This document shows positions 33,701 to 41,276 of a DNA stretch of 64,000 nt, in pieces; within the stretch, counting starts at the first letter, position 1, and each line of letters begins with the position of its first letter. The stretch is from CADEER01 sp965216585 (lineage in GTDB: Bacteria; Desulfobacterota; Binatia; HRBIN30; CADEER01), in contig CBDCGC010000003.1 of NCBI GenBank assembly GCA_965216585.1, positions 3,782,001 through 3,846,000 on the forward strand, written 5' to 3'. The translations under genes and the position numbers were made by a program. Under the pieces are notes generated by a model. It did no database searches, was not told the origin of the DNA, and worked only from the letters and a program-made list of their open reading frames with translations.

Positions 33701-34806
33701 AGGTGAGCGGACGCTTCGACGCCGATGACAACCCCATCGCCGAGCCCGGTGTCGACGACGTGCGCTACGAGTTCACCGGCTACGAGGCCGAGCGCACCTC
33801 CGGGCTGCTCTACGCCAACGCCAGGTTCTACGACCCAGAGCTGGCAAGCTTCCTCACCCACGACCCGGCCGCACAGTTTTGGAGCCCGTATACGTACACC
33901 AACTGGGACCCGGTCAACCTGGTCGATCCGAGTGGTGCCGAGGTAGTCACTGGAATCATTGTTGCGGCGATCATCGGGTTCTTGGTCGGCTTTGGCCAGG
34001 CGTTGGAGAACGGCGCCAGTTTCGAGGACGCGCTCGTCGCAGGAGTGATATCGGGCGCCATAGCGGCGGTGTCGGCGGCCGTACTCGGTCCGATCGGTGG
34101 GGCAGTGAACGCTGCGGCGGCAGAGGGTGCATATCTGGGAGCCGTGGCCTTCTACGGTCTCTCAGGTGGCGCGGCCGTGTACGGAACGGTTACCAGCTTC
34201 CAGAACGGCCAGAACGTGGCCGGAGTCGCGGGGGCGGTTGGTATCATTTTTCTCGCGGCGGGTGCGTACGGTGCCTACAAGGATTACAAGCGGTATGTTG
34301 CGGCGATCGCGTCGCGACCTCCTGCCGGCGGTCAGGTTGGCTGCGGTGGCACTTGCAGTGAACCGGAATCCAACTTTACTCCTGCCCCGAAGGAACTCCT
34401 TGGAACCAGAGACTACTATTTGTGGCGCAATGCCAATGCGCCGCAGTCTTTTACCGACGGAGAGGGCCTCAACTACTTCACTGATTTTGGAGTGCCCAAG
34501 TTTGACGCGTTTCAACGGCTGCGGGCAACGGCCTCAGACGGCCTCAAGGACTTCATCGATAAGGCGGCCTTGGACTTGCAGGTTCGCCTTGAACGCCAGT
34601 TTGCTCGTGATCCGGGCATACTGAACTCGAGGGAGGGGGTGGCAAGAGCGGCGTTTGGTGTGCACGATCAAGCCTATCGCGGCGCAGGGTTTCGAGGTTT
34701 GTCTACGTGGGACAAGCTACGTGTGCTTCGAACGGTCGGCCCTGATGTTTTTCGGCCGAGTTCAATTGTGGAAGGATTCCAGGTGTACTTTCCACCCGAC
34801 ACGTGA
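30799..34806 (+). CDS. Rhs/YD-repeat toxin protein, 5'-truncated, with variable C-terminal tip
   Basis: 1335 codons if started at ATG 30799 inside the element; a GTG in the right inverted repeat (30874) is also in frame. Rhs homology begins at about 30892 (KSFDSGETLLEEKAF). Dozens of YD repeats follow (LDRLTELYQN, GYNDRGQITSI and so on). A segment of about 110 residues (bases 33304-33640) with two membrane-type helices interrupts the core. The core ends with LLYANARFYDPELASFLTHD and YTYTNWDPVNLVDPSGAE. The tip has a hydrophobic pre-toxin stretch (33950-34300) and a soluble domain of about 160 residues ending FQVYFPPDT, not recognised. The SpvB part is at 20015. Whether it is still made is unclear. 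Confidence 0.8.
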   Translation: MNTTSVRSVLRPAEPQQTNKLATSPVSEANVRKSFDSGETLLEEKAFMYDGLTSPGALFAGDATRIDSHLINATEDRWVSTLHAYDIYGNMTEMTDPEGRITKSEFDTDGAGYHLYPTRVTEAYGTLDLVSETDYDYFLGKPTVKRGPNELANGTEHRTVYDSVGRILEEYLPEDVFDPGDPSLSDPTVKYEYDFPADPGSGNVWPLAKAKVTQRQSGQQRWVQSYVDALGRARYAVSPRVVAGSVVNVVSEHVEFDQGGNVIRRYDPYPDGGASAGSMTYDYNLNGIPGWTDPFGRVRTTVGQDGTPLSIVTYAGPITSTIDAAGLLVKTETDGFGREIRTETFASDFTLYSASQSVYDGLDRLTELYQNCSGAGMTCAGSGDVPVKEMTYDTLGRKTQTVDRDSGTWSYGYDDANNLLWQEDPKPNQHLQFCYDELNRPTHKCSLDSDFDGNHYACLPVACGGDVEVYYEYDDPAVDNSLGRVTRVTDTAGEHRVLGYDARGRQTGATRVIDVEGQSGEATFLYEYNQLDQVVEMTYPDGEVVQMTYDESGQPTTLCNTGGYFYVESAHYDIFGRLTSIAKGNELVDERTYYSAAADNNRLEFIKLAKPELSSTFEHIQQYGYNDRGQITSITEIDLPSPSLLGGNYNYDHYGRLTRFTPNNTALPLRDYAYDAWGNITDKAGVTMTYDAAGAPHQITQMNGTPMPGIGYDANGNRALRYLSGAIPDQGYEFTAEDRVKRISQVAGTPRKIDVLYDDGGQQKAKVVRDFNTETPERIFKYYSRYIEVSDDVTAVGAGAKTLKNYFFGGQRVATRIEDGAAWETTPLASVSGPQLIELAASWVTDRPVVVVKLSGTATGVAAAAVALLAVTLFLMPPGRRRRAVVGIRPSRGAALGLSILFAVGTIPLPLLIQPAHAECEGCECPTPTPAPPQDLRYYHYDHLGSPIMISDAAGDVSEQIRYHPYGKVSGRFDADDNPIAEPGVDDVRYEFTGYEAERTSGLLYANARFYDPELASFLTHDPAAQFWSPYTYTNWDPVNLVDPSGAEVVTGIIVAAIIGFLVGFGQALENGASFEDALVAGVISGAIAAVSAAVLGPIGGAVNAAAAEGAYLGAVAFYGLSGGAAVYGTVTSFQNGQNVAGVAGAVGIIFLAAGAYGAYKDYKRYVAAIASRPPAGGQVGCGGTCSEPESNFTPAPKELLGTRDYYLWRNANAPQSFTDGEGLNYFTDFGVPKFDAFQRLRATASDGLKDFIDKAALDLQVRLERQFARDPGILNSREGVARAAFGVHDQAYRGAGFRGLSTWDKLRVLRTVGPDVFRPSSIVEGFQVYFPPDT

Positions 34807-34862
34807 CCTGGTGATGAATATCTCCTTTGGGAATCAGATTGCGATAAAGGAAATGTAATGAA

Positions 34863-35948
34863 ATGGAATGGCCGGGGATAGTTGCTGTTCTAGCGGGTAC
34901 CGTATCGGGAATGTTCGGTAGTCCGACCATCTCAGTCGTTGGAGTAGTACCATCAGATTTCGCGGTAGACATTGGAGAGTGTGTCGATCGTCAGGCCCTG
35001 TTGTTTGGATCCGTGGTACGGAGCGATTCAAGGCATCCAAGGGGATACACGCAGGATGCAGGTGTACTCCGTGTGGCGGATAGCGGGACAATCGACTTTG
35101 TCGAACTTGGGCAAGGGTTCATCAGCAGTGCAAGCTGGTCTGGTGACGAGGTCGCGTACGCCGTACTTCGAGATGGCTGGGAAAAGGGGTCTAACGGTAG
35201 TCTGTTTCGCTCTAGGGATCGTGGTTTGCATTGGTCGAGAGTTGAGGGTGCACCTAGTGACCCCCGGGGCGTGTTGATCAGCCGGGACCGTCTGTATGCC
35301 TGGTCACGTAGTCAGGTATTTCGATCATTCGACGGTGTTTCGTGGTCGAAGGTGGCGACCGTTGGCCCGCTTGGACCGGGTGAGCTTCAGCCGGTAGTTT
35401 CGGACGATGGCAAACTCTGGGTCCCATCGGTCATGCGTGAACCGGATGGGTCTCATTCAAGTGTCGTTGTGAAGATCTCAGAGCGGCTCGAGGACATCGT
35501 TCATTTTCCGGGTTCCACAAAGATCCGTCGAATTGTTGCCGATGAAGCTGGGGGGCTGCTGGTGTTAGCTCAGGAGGACGATTCTAGCCCGGTCAGTTTG
35601 TTCCGTGTCTTAGGTGATAGCTCGTCTGGATTGCAACGGGTGAATGTCATCAAGTCGTTTCCTGCGTCGCTTCCTCTCTACTTGTTTTCCAGCAAGGGGC
35701 GCATCTTGGTGGTTTTTTCGAAGTGGGCTCTATTGGGTCCCAAGGACTTCTCGATGGTTAGCCAGGATGAGGGCCAGAGTTGGGGGAGAGGGGGTGTTTT
35801 GCCGGAGCGACAGATAAAGACCTATTGCGCCGTAGGGCATGACGGTGTTTGGATGGTCGGGAGTAGTGGCCGGATCTACGCACCATCGTCGTCGCAGGGG
35901 GCGGCGGTTTCAGCATTCCTACTGCGTCCGCGTCTCTTGAGAAGATAA
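34863..35948 (+). CDS. Secreted Asp-box (BNR) beta-propeller protein behind the Rhs tip, probably frameshifted
   Basis: 361 residues with a signal-like N-terminus (IVAVLAGTVSGMFG). Three Asp-box motifs are visible: SRDRGLHW, SFDGVSW and SQDEGQSW, typical of sialidase/YCF48-like propellers. It starts 56 bp after the Rhs stop, the position of an immunity gene, so it may neutralise the tip domain (inference). At about 35880-35897 the frame seems to slip: the plus-2 frame continues as GGGFSIPTASASLEKIIASC, which fits the expected blade, and stays open to a stop at 36268. The last residues of the listed frame (AFLLRPRLLRR) are then out of frame. Bases 35949-36210 have no other gene. Confidence 0.6.
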   Translation: MEWPGIVAVLAGTVSGMFGSPTISVVGVVPSDFAVDIGECVDRQALLFGSVVRSDSRHPRGYTQDAGVLRVADSGTIDFVELGQGFISSASWSGDEVAYAVLRDGWEKGSNGSLFRSRDRGLHWSRVEGAPSDPRGVLISRDRLYAWSRSQVFRSFDGVSWSKVATVGPLGPGELQPVVSDDGKLWVPSVMREPDGSHSSVVVKISERLEDIVHFPGSTKIRRIVADEAGGLLVLAQEDDSSPVSLFRVLGDSSSGLQRVNVIKSFPASLPLYLFSSKGRILVVFSKWALLGPKDFSMVSQDEGQSWGRGGVLPERQIKTYCAVGHDGVWMVGSSGRIYAPSSSQGAAVSAFLLRPRLLRR

Positions 35949-36209
35949 TCGCATCGTGTGGTTTCTACTATGGGTCCGACTATCCGACTAATCTGGGTCT
36001 TCACGAACAAGCACAAGCCGATCGAGTTGGCACATTCTCGATGACTGTGCTTATTGACGACCAAGTTGCTTCATCAAGATTTGATGTTGTTTTCGGAGGG
36101 ATGTTGAGGTCAGAATGGCGGAAGCCCTCTGAAATCAACTTCTGCAGCTACGAGAACCTAACCGCGAGAGCTCGCGAATTGTCGGTAAACAATCAGAACT
36201 CGAAGATCG

Positions 36210-36295
36210 GCCCTGGTCTCAGATTTCGATACGGGCGAATCCCGGTCGGCTTGGGTAGGCTCAGGTGAATCGACTCAAACCAGGGCTTGTCGCAA
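36210..36295. repeat. Short repeat, copy 1 (86 bp), ends gccctggt/accagggc
   Basis: Starts gccctggtctcag and contains aaccagggcttgtcgcaa at its end, so gccctggt and accagggc form an inverted repeat around about 60 bp. A second copy (39698-39789) is more than 85 percent identical, with a few extra bases after the first 14. This copy ends 5 bp before element copy 2. Confidence 0.65.
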
Positions 36296-36326
36296 GGAGT
36301 GTTCGCTGCGCTCACAGGGGACGTTG

Positions 36327-36626
36327 CTAGGTTGTTAGTTTTCTTCGGTAGGCGGCGACGCTGGCGCGTGAGATGCCGAGATAGCGCGCAACTTCCACCG
36401 GGCGTATCCCTTTGTTCACCACCGCCAGCTCCACCAAGGCGCGCCTCGCCTCGCAGACTTCGCGGCTACGGCCACGGTTCACCAGCGCTTCGACTTCAAC
36501 TCCGGTCGCTCGCGCCACCCGTCTTGCCAACTCCGGGAGATCGGCGCCTTCCAGCTCGTATCGCACCTCGCGGTCAACCTTCGTTCGTTTGGCCGCTCGA
36601 GTTGCAAAGTGGTTGTCTCCCAGCAC
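36327..36626 (-). pseudogene. C-terminal RAYT fragment, copy 2
   Basis: As in copy 1 but with Asn at the position of one Lys (VVNKGIRPVEVARYLGIS). Confidence 0.65.
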
Positions 36627-36717
36627 CTGACCGCCGAACCATAGATTCCTTGACCGCTCCGGCGCGGGCGTGGGCGAGGTCGATCGGGGCCACTGCCTCC
36701 GCGTGGACGGGAATTCT

Positions 36718-36867
36718 ATGCCGCGATTGGCGCGATTGGATTTCGAGGGTGGGCTCTACCACGTGATCGGCCGCGGTGTGGAGCGCGCCGTGAGGTCGTA
36801 CAATGATGTTGCGCAATCGGGCCGTTGGTCCGTTGCACGCGTCGCAACGAGGTGGACCAAAGAATGA
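36718..36867 (+). pseudogene. N-terminal RAYT fragment, copy 2
   Basis: MPRLARLDFEGGLYHVIGRG, the more canonical Arg form at residue 3; truncated as in copy 1. Confidence 0.65.
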
Positions 36868-37110
36868 CGGCACGGCGACCTTTCTAACCTTCAGTGCGTC
36901 AGAACAGGGGTAACACTGTTAACGCGTCGCCAGATCGCCGAGAGCGCGATATCCTCAAGGGCGCCAGGCAGCAGCTGATCGGCGAGTGTGCTCGCAGCGG
37001 GGGACTTGCGAGAGCGCCAGATGAATACGACCAGTGTGCGCTCCGTTCTTCGGCCGGCGGAGCCCCAGCAAACTAACAAACTAGCAACGTCCCCTGTGAG
37101 CGAAGCGAAC

Positions 37111-37376
37111 GTACGACAGCGATTGGGCCTATTAGCCCGAACGGCCGGTTCTTTGATCAGCAGGGTATAGTAGACTGGCTATGGGACACGCCTGGAGATC
37201 TGATTGCAAACACTCTTGGAAACCTGGTTGCAGTTCTTCCCGTTTCACCCGAAAGCGCAACAGCGCTAATCCGATATGGAGGACAAGTGATTCCCGGGCC
37301 AAACCACATAGACACGCACGTCTGCCGCAACTACGCTTGTGTGAGTGCGCCTGGGGGACCGAATGGACTACCTTAG
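37111..37376 (+). pseudogene. Orphan Rhs-type C-terminal tip fragment (module 2)
   Basis: A frame open from the element end reads GPISPNGRFFDQQGIVDWLW, LIANTLGNLVAVLPVSPESA and ends CVSAPGGPNGLP at TAG 37374-37376. It has no start codon of its own and begins within a few codons of the element's right end, as expected for a toxin tip cut from an Rhs core. It overlaps the lipoprotein gene by 14 bases, the arrangement of toxin-immunity pairs. Family not recognised; the Rhs assignment rests on context and on the same layout in module 3. Confidence 0.5.
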
Positions 37377-37866
37377 TGGAAAAAGTCGGACGGCCTTTCG
37401 AGTGAAGAGTACGATCTCTGATTCTTCGGTAACCCGGTTCGCGTTAGTTGTTGTCTTCGTAATGGCCGCATCGGGTTGTGGTCTGTGGCAGGAGACATGG
37501 CTAGGGATAGTTTATTCAAGACCCGTCTCGGATCGCGAACTGCGTGATCTGCTTGGAAAATACGTTCTAGTTACTTTTCGCTGGGAAACTTCTTCGTCGC
37601 TCCTGCACTCGATGATGATTCGCGGTAGGCTTGAATCGTTTTCTGGGAATACTATTAGTGTGCGTACACCTGACGGACGAGACGGGGCTTGCATGCCGCA
37701 GGCGCACTGGGAGTTCCTTGTCGAGGATGTGCGGATTTCTGTATCCCATGAAAAAGCGAGCACCGTTACGGTCGACCGTGCGTTTGTTGATACTGTGTTC
37801 CCGACCAACAGCAAACCGTGCCATGTACTGCAGTCCGTTCGCTGCGCTCACAGGGGACGTTGCTAG
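37363..37866 (+). CDS. Small lipoprotein, immunity candidate, 3' end replaced by element copy 3
   Basis: 167 residues from ATG 37363, overlapping the orphan tip. Signal peptide with lipobox FALVVVFVMAASGC, so Cys near residue 39 would be lipidated. The body is a small beta-rich domain (YVLVTFRW, GRLESFSGNTISVRTPDG). The last about 10 residues (VRCAHRGRC) are encoded by the left end of element copy 3, so the original 3' end was lost or displaced. Confidence 0.6.
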   Translation: MDYLSGKSRTAFRVKSTISDSSVTRFALVVVFVMAASGCGLWQETWLGIVYSRPVSDRELRDLLGKYVLVTFRWETSSSLLHSMMIRGRLESFSGNTISVRTPDGRDGACMPQAHWEFLVEDVRISVSHEKASTVTVDRAFVDTVFPTNSKPCHVLQSVRCAHRGRC

Positions 37867-38162
37867 CTTGTTAGTTTTCTTCGGTAGGCGGCGACGCTGG
37901 CGCGTGAGATGCCGAGATAGCGCGCAACTTCCACCGGGCGTATCCCTTTGTTCACCACCGCCAGCTCCACCAAGGCGCGCCTCGCCTCGCAGACTTCGCG
38001 GCTACGGCCACGGTTCACCAGCGCTTCGACTTCAACTCCGGTCGCTCGCGCCACCCGTCTTGCCAACTCCGGGAGATCGGCGCCTTCCAGCTCGTATCGC
38101 ACCTCGCGGTCAACCTTCGTTCGTTTGGCCGCTCGAGTTGCAAAGTGGTTGTCTCCCAGCAC
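37863..38162 (-). pseudogene. C-terminal RAYT fragment, copy 3
   Basis: Identical in translation to copy 2 except for the terminal residue (RKLTS). Confidence 0.65.
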
Positions 38163-38253
38163 CTGACCGCCGAACCATAGATTCCTTGACCGCTCCGGCG
38201 CGGGCGTGGGCGAGGTCGATCGGGGCCACTGCCTCCGCGTGGACGGGAATTCT

Positions 38254-38403
38254 ATGCCGCGATTGGCGCGATTGGATTTCGAGGGTGGGCTCTACCACGT
38301 GATCGGCCGCGGTGTGGAGCGCGCCGTGAGGTCGTACAATGATGTTGCGCAATCGGGCCGTTGGTCCGTTGCACGCGTCGCAACGAGGTGGACCAAAGAA
38401 TGA
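38254..38403 (+). pseudogene. N-terminal RAYT fragment, copy 3
   Basis: Same MPRLARLDFEGGLYHVIGRG start as copy 2. Confidence 0.65.
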
Positions 38404-38647
38404 CGGCACGGCGACCTTTCTAACCTTCAGTGCGTCAGAACAGGGGTAACACTGTTAACGCGTCGCCAGATCGCCGAGAGCGCGATATCCTCAAGGGCGC
38501 CAGGCAGCAGCTGATCGGCGAGTGTGCTCGCAGCGGGGGACTTGCGAGAGCGCCAGATGAATACGACCAGTGTGCGCTCCGTTCTTCGGCCGGCGGAGCC
38601 CCAGCAAACTAACAAACTAGCAACGTCCCCTGTGAGCGAAGCGAACG

Positions 38648-39079
38648 TACGTCGCGCCACTGCCGCAGGAGGCGCTCGATGCGGCCGATGAGTTCATCCC
38701 CGAGCACTCTGGAGCTGCGCGGAGAATGAAGATTGCTGCCGGTCAACCGCCGGGTGGTGATTCAAACGTGTCTCTTGGGCCAGGTGAACGTCTTGCCGCG
38801 CAGACTGTGGGAGACACGGTATATGTCCCGGAGGGGCAACCGCTCCGGGTTGGGGATCTCGTGCACGAGTTGCCGCACGTGGCGAAGAACCTGGAACTTG
38901 CTGGAGATCCGACGGCTCTCAAATTGTACAATGCTGAAGTTTACTCTAGGCAAGAAACGCTCAGGGCGCAGGGTTTAAAAGGTCGAGCACTGCAGATGAA
39001 CCACTTCAACGAGCGACCTTCGATCGGCTTCGAGATAAGAGCCCGGACACAATACCACTTTTCTGGTCCCGGTAGATGA
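38648..39079 (+). pseudogene. Orphan Rhs-type tip with HExxH motif (module 3)
   Basis: The frame is open from the element end: VAPLPQEALDAADEFIPEHS, then an internal ATG at 38726 and on to TGA 39077-39079. The core contains VGDLVHELPHVAKNLELAGD, where HELPH fits the zinc-metallopeptidase motif HExxH, with a possible downstream ligand in YNAEVYSRQE; a Pro inside the motif is unusual. The upstream YVPEGQPLRVGDLVHE is typical of small zincin-like toxin domains. The stop overlaps the ATG of the next lipoprotein gene (ATGA). Could be expressed from ATG 38726 as a 117-residue protein. Confidence 0.55.
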
Positions 39080-39696
39080 GGTTCAACGGTTGGGGTTTGG
39101 GAATGACGCTGACTACAATTTCTGTCGTATGTGCAGCGAGCCTGTTTTGCGGGTGTGGGAACGTTGTTGCCTCCGATTGGAGCTGGATTCGGAAGAATAG
39201 CTGTAACAGAGAAGCGTTCTTTCGATTTCAAAGGGATCTGGGCCCGGCGAATCGTGTAAACCGATTGAGGGAATTCCTCCAAAGATGTCAGCCGGAAGAG
39301 CAGGTTGCACTCTTTCTGGGAGTTCTCGTGCCACCGGACGCCCCGCATAAGTCAGGGGAAGCCTCGATTGTTGTTGGGTCTGATTGCGATGTTGCGCAGG
39401 CGATTGTCGATCGACTGCACGAGCCGGATCTCGACCAAGCCCTATCCTTGCTGGGCTGGCTCTATTTTCTTCGAATGCATCGTGGGTGTGGGATTGAAGT
39501 ATCCGCAGTCAAGGATCAGCTCGTATGGGTAGAAAGGCACGACGAATCTCGCTCGCTTGTCGACGAGTTCTTAGGGTGTATTGAGCATCGAAGGCGGTGT
39601 TTCGAGCGAGACGTAAAGGACAGAGTGGTTCAACCGCCGGGATCCCGAACGGAAAAAGGTGACTACGCGCCGCTGAATGCAGACCAGTTGAGATAG
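39076..39696 (+). CDS. Lipoprotein, immunity candidate for the HExxH tip
   Basis: 206 residues, start overlapping the tip's stop by 4 bases. Signal peptide with lipobox ISVVCAASLFCGC. The mature domain is helical and Cys-containing (EFLQRCQPEEQVALFLGVLV, LLGWLYFLRMHRGCGIEV). No family recognised. Overlapping position and predicted periplasmic or outer-surface location suit an immunity protein against a metallopeptidase tip (inference). Confidence 0.6.
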   Translation: MRFNGWGLGMTLTTISVVCAASLFCGCGNVVASDWSWIRKNSCNREAFFRFQRDLGPANRVNRLREFLQRCQPEEQVALFLGVLVPPDAPHKSGEASIVVGSDCDVAQAIVDRLHEPDLDQALSLLGWLYFLRMHRGCGIEVSAVKDQLVWVERHDESRSLVDEFLGCIEHRRRCFERDVKDRVVQPPGSRTEKGDYAPLNADQLR

Positions 39697-39697
39697 G

Positions 39698-39789
39698 GCC
39701 ATGGTCTCAGATTTTGCGACAGATACGGGCGAATCCCGGTCGGCTTGGGGAGGCTCAGGTGAATCGACTCAAACCAGGGCTTGTCGCAA
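39698..39789. repeat. Short repeat, copy 2 (92 bp)
   Basis: Second copy of the sequence at 36210-36295, sharing gaatcccggtcggcttgggg and aggctcaggtgaatcgactc with one difference; it carries about seven extra bases near the start. It follows the second lipoprotein gene directly. Confidence 0.65.
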
Positions 39790-39880
39790 TGGCGGCTTCA
39801 GCGTTGCTCGTTGGGGCTTGTGCTTCGGTTGTGCAGCGGAGTCATCCCCGCACGCGCGCGAGACCGGCAAAATTTGCGTC

Positions 39881-39948
39881 AACATGACTGAGATGACCGA
39901 CCCGAGGGACGGATTACCCAGAGTGGGTTCGACACGGACGGTGCTGGC
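39881..39948 (+). pseudogene. Decayed Rhs remnant
   Basis: 68 bp similar to bases 31066-31132 of the large Rhs frame (aacatgactgagatgaccga, then gttcgacacggacggtgctg) with single-base losses that break the frame. Marks another Rhs copy that once lay here. Confidence 0.7.
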
Positions 39949-40101
39949 GCTTCCGACCGACTGTTGATGATAACCGCTGCTAGACTGCCCTGGAGAGCTT
40001 GCGCCGCAGACTTCCATCCGAAAGTCGTGAAATGTGAGAGTTCAATCGTTCGGCTATTTTGAAAGATTGGGATCGCAACTCCAAGGTGACTTGAAAGTTC
40101 G

Positions 40102-40479
40102 GTGGACTACGCCGCAACAGCTCTGACCGGCGTCGCGATCACCGCGGCGTTACTCGCTTGGTTGCTCCGCGACGAAGCCGTACACTGGGGCAACGTCGCC
40201 GCAATGCTCCTCTGCTTCGTGTTCGCCGGCTTGCTCGGCGCCAAGGTGTTCTACGTCGTCGAACGCGGCGGCGTGGTCTGGCATGACCTGGCCTTCGAGT
40301 TTCGCAGTGGCTACCGCTATCCGGGCGGCATCATCGGTGTGGTGCTGGCGCTACCGGTTGTGTGGCGGTGGTTTCATCCCGGCGTGGCGCTGGCCCGCTT
40401 CGCCGATGCGTGGGTGCCGTCGCTGCCGTTCATCTTGGCGCTCGATCGCATGTCCTTTGTGATTTCAGTATCGAGGTAG
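40102..40479 (+). pseudogene. Truncated prolipoprotein diacylglyceryl transferase-like fragment
   Basis: 125 residues from GTG 40102. The first half of an Lgt-like protein is visible (LLGAKVFYVVERGGVVW, then YRYPGGIIGVVLALPVVWRW), but after PFILALDRMSFV the protein ends where the catalytic 'GRxGxFxNG' segment should be. It matches the intact lgt-like gene at 28937 in layout. Likely a dead paralogue. The preceding 39949-40101 has no gene. Confidence 0.7.
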
Positions 40480-41276
40480 CGCCCGCGGAAGCGCGCATCC
40501 AATGGAAGGAGCCAATGACAGCCTGGTCGGCGCCGCCTCGGCGTTTGGTGAAGCGCGCGGGCTAAGTGTTACGGCCGCGGCTGTTGCGCTGTTGCCACGG
40601 GACGATCACCCCGAGTCGGCCGCGTTCCGTGTCGCCGACGGCAGATCGTTCTCCCGCGCCAGAGTTTCAGGTTGGCGCCCGCAGGACGGGATCTGAGTGG
40701 GGTCGAGTTGGGATCGTCGAGAATGCAGCAGATGATGCTTCGAGAACGAGGCGGGCTAGGTTGCAGGTTGCCGCCTTCGCCATGGCGGCGGTTGGTGCGG
40801 TCGGTTTGATGTTGCAGCGGCGTCGGGCGATCGCGGAAGGGCGGGGGGCGTATGTGGGGAAGAAATCGGAAAACGCGGCTCGTCGGTGAAGGGATTATCT
40901 CGCGCCAAGACGCCAAGTCGCCAAGGACTCGGTGTGTTCGGCGTGCGTTCGAGATCGCCTCTGAATCGAGCAACCCGTTGACGCCGTGTTTCACGAGTAA
41001 TCGGTGGGTGTTGAAAAAGAGGCCCAGCGTGCATCCGAACAGAGCGAGCTCAGCGTCCCGGACGAGCAGGGTTCGAAACTCCCGCAGCAGTCTTGGCGGC
41101 TTGGCGAGCTTGGCGCGAGAAAAACAATCAAATTGGCGAAGCCACCATGTCCGGAGGTTCGGGTTGTCGGCGCGGCTCGTCGGCGACTCGCCCTCCCAAA
41201 GTTGTTGGGGGCGTGGGGTGTCGGATGTGTCTGGAGGAGGGTGGGACGGGTGCCCGAGGTCCCGGATTGGGCAGAC
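40480..41276. other. Gene-poor region
   Basis: About 800 bp with several overlapping short frames on both strands, none with recognisable family features. Contains an 8-bp tandem repeat (cgccaaga, cgccaagt, cgccaagg) at 40903-40926, a type of short array common between genes. It forms the right border of the scrambled region. Confidence 0.4.

Larger units (their letters stand above)
36301..37110. mobile_element. 810-bp RAYT-derived element, copy 2
   Basis: Same length and structure as copy 1 and nearly identical to copy 3. Left end gttcgctgcgctcacagggg, right end cccctgtgagcgaagcgaac followed by gtac. One base in the left repeat differs (ctaggttg for ctagcttg). It separates the Asp-box gene from orphan tip module 2. 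Confidence 0.85.
37837..38646. mobile_element. 810-bp RAYT-derived element, copy 3
   Basis: Third 810-bp copy, nearly identical to copy 2. It cuts the coding region of the preceding lipoprotein gene, showing that the element (or recombination at its end) postdates that gene. Right end is followed by gtac and then orphan tip module 3. Confidence 0.85.

Noticed and set aside
30079..38646. Integron attC-like sites at the element ends
   Set aside because: The ends contain ctaac/gttag but not the GTTRRRY/RYYYAAC pair with L-box spacing, and no integrase is visible.
40903..40926. Short tandem (cgccaag) as CRISPR or regulatory array
   Set aside because: Only three imperfect 8-bp units with no spacers; a common low-information intergenic repeat.
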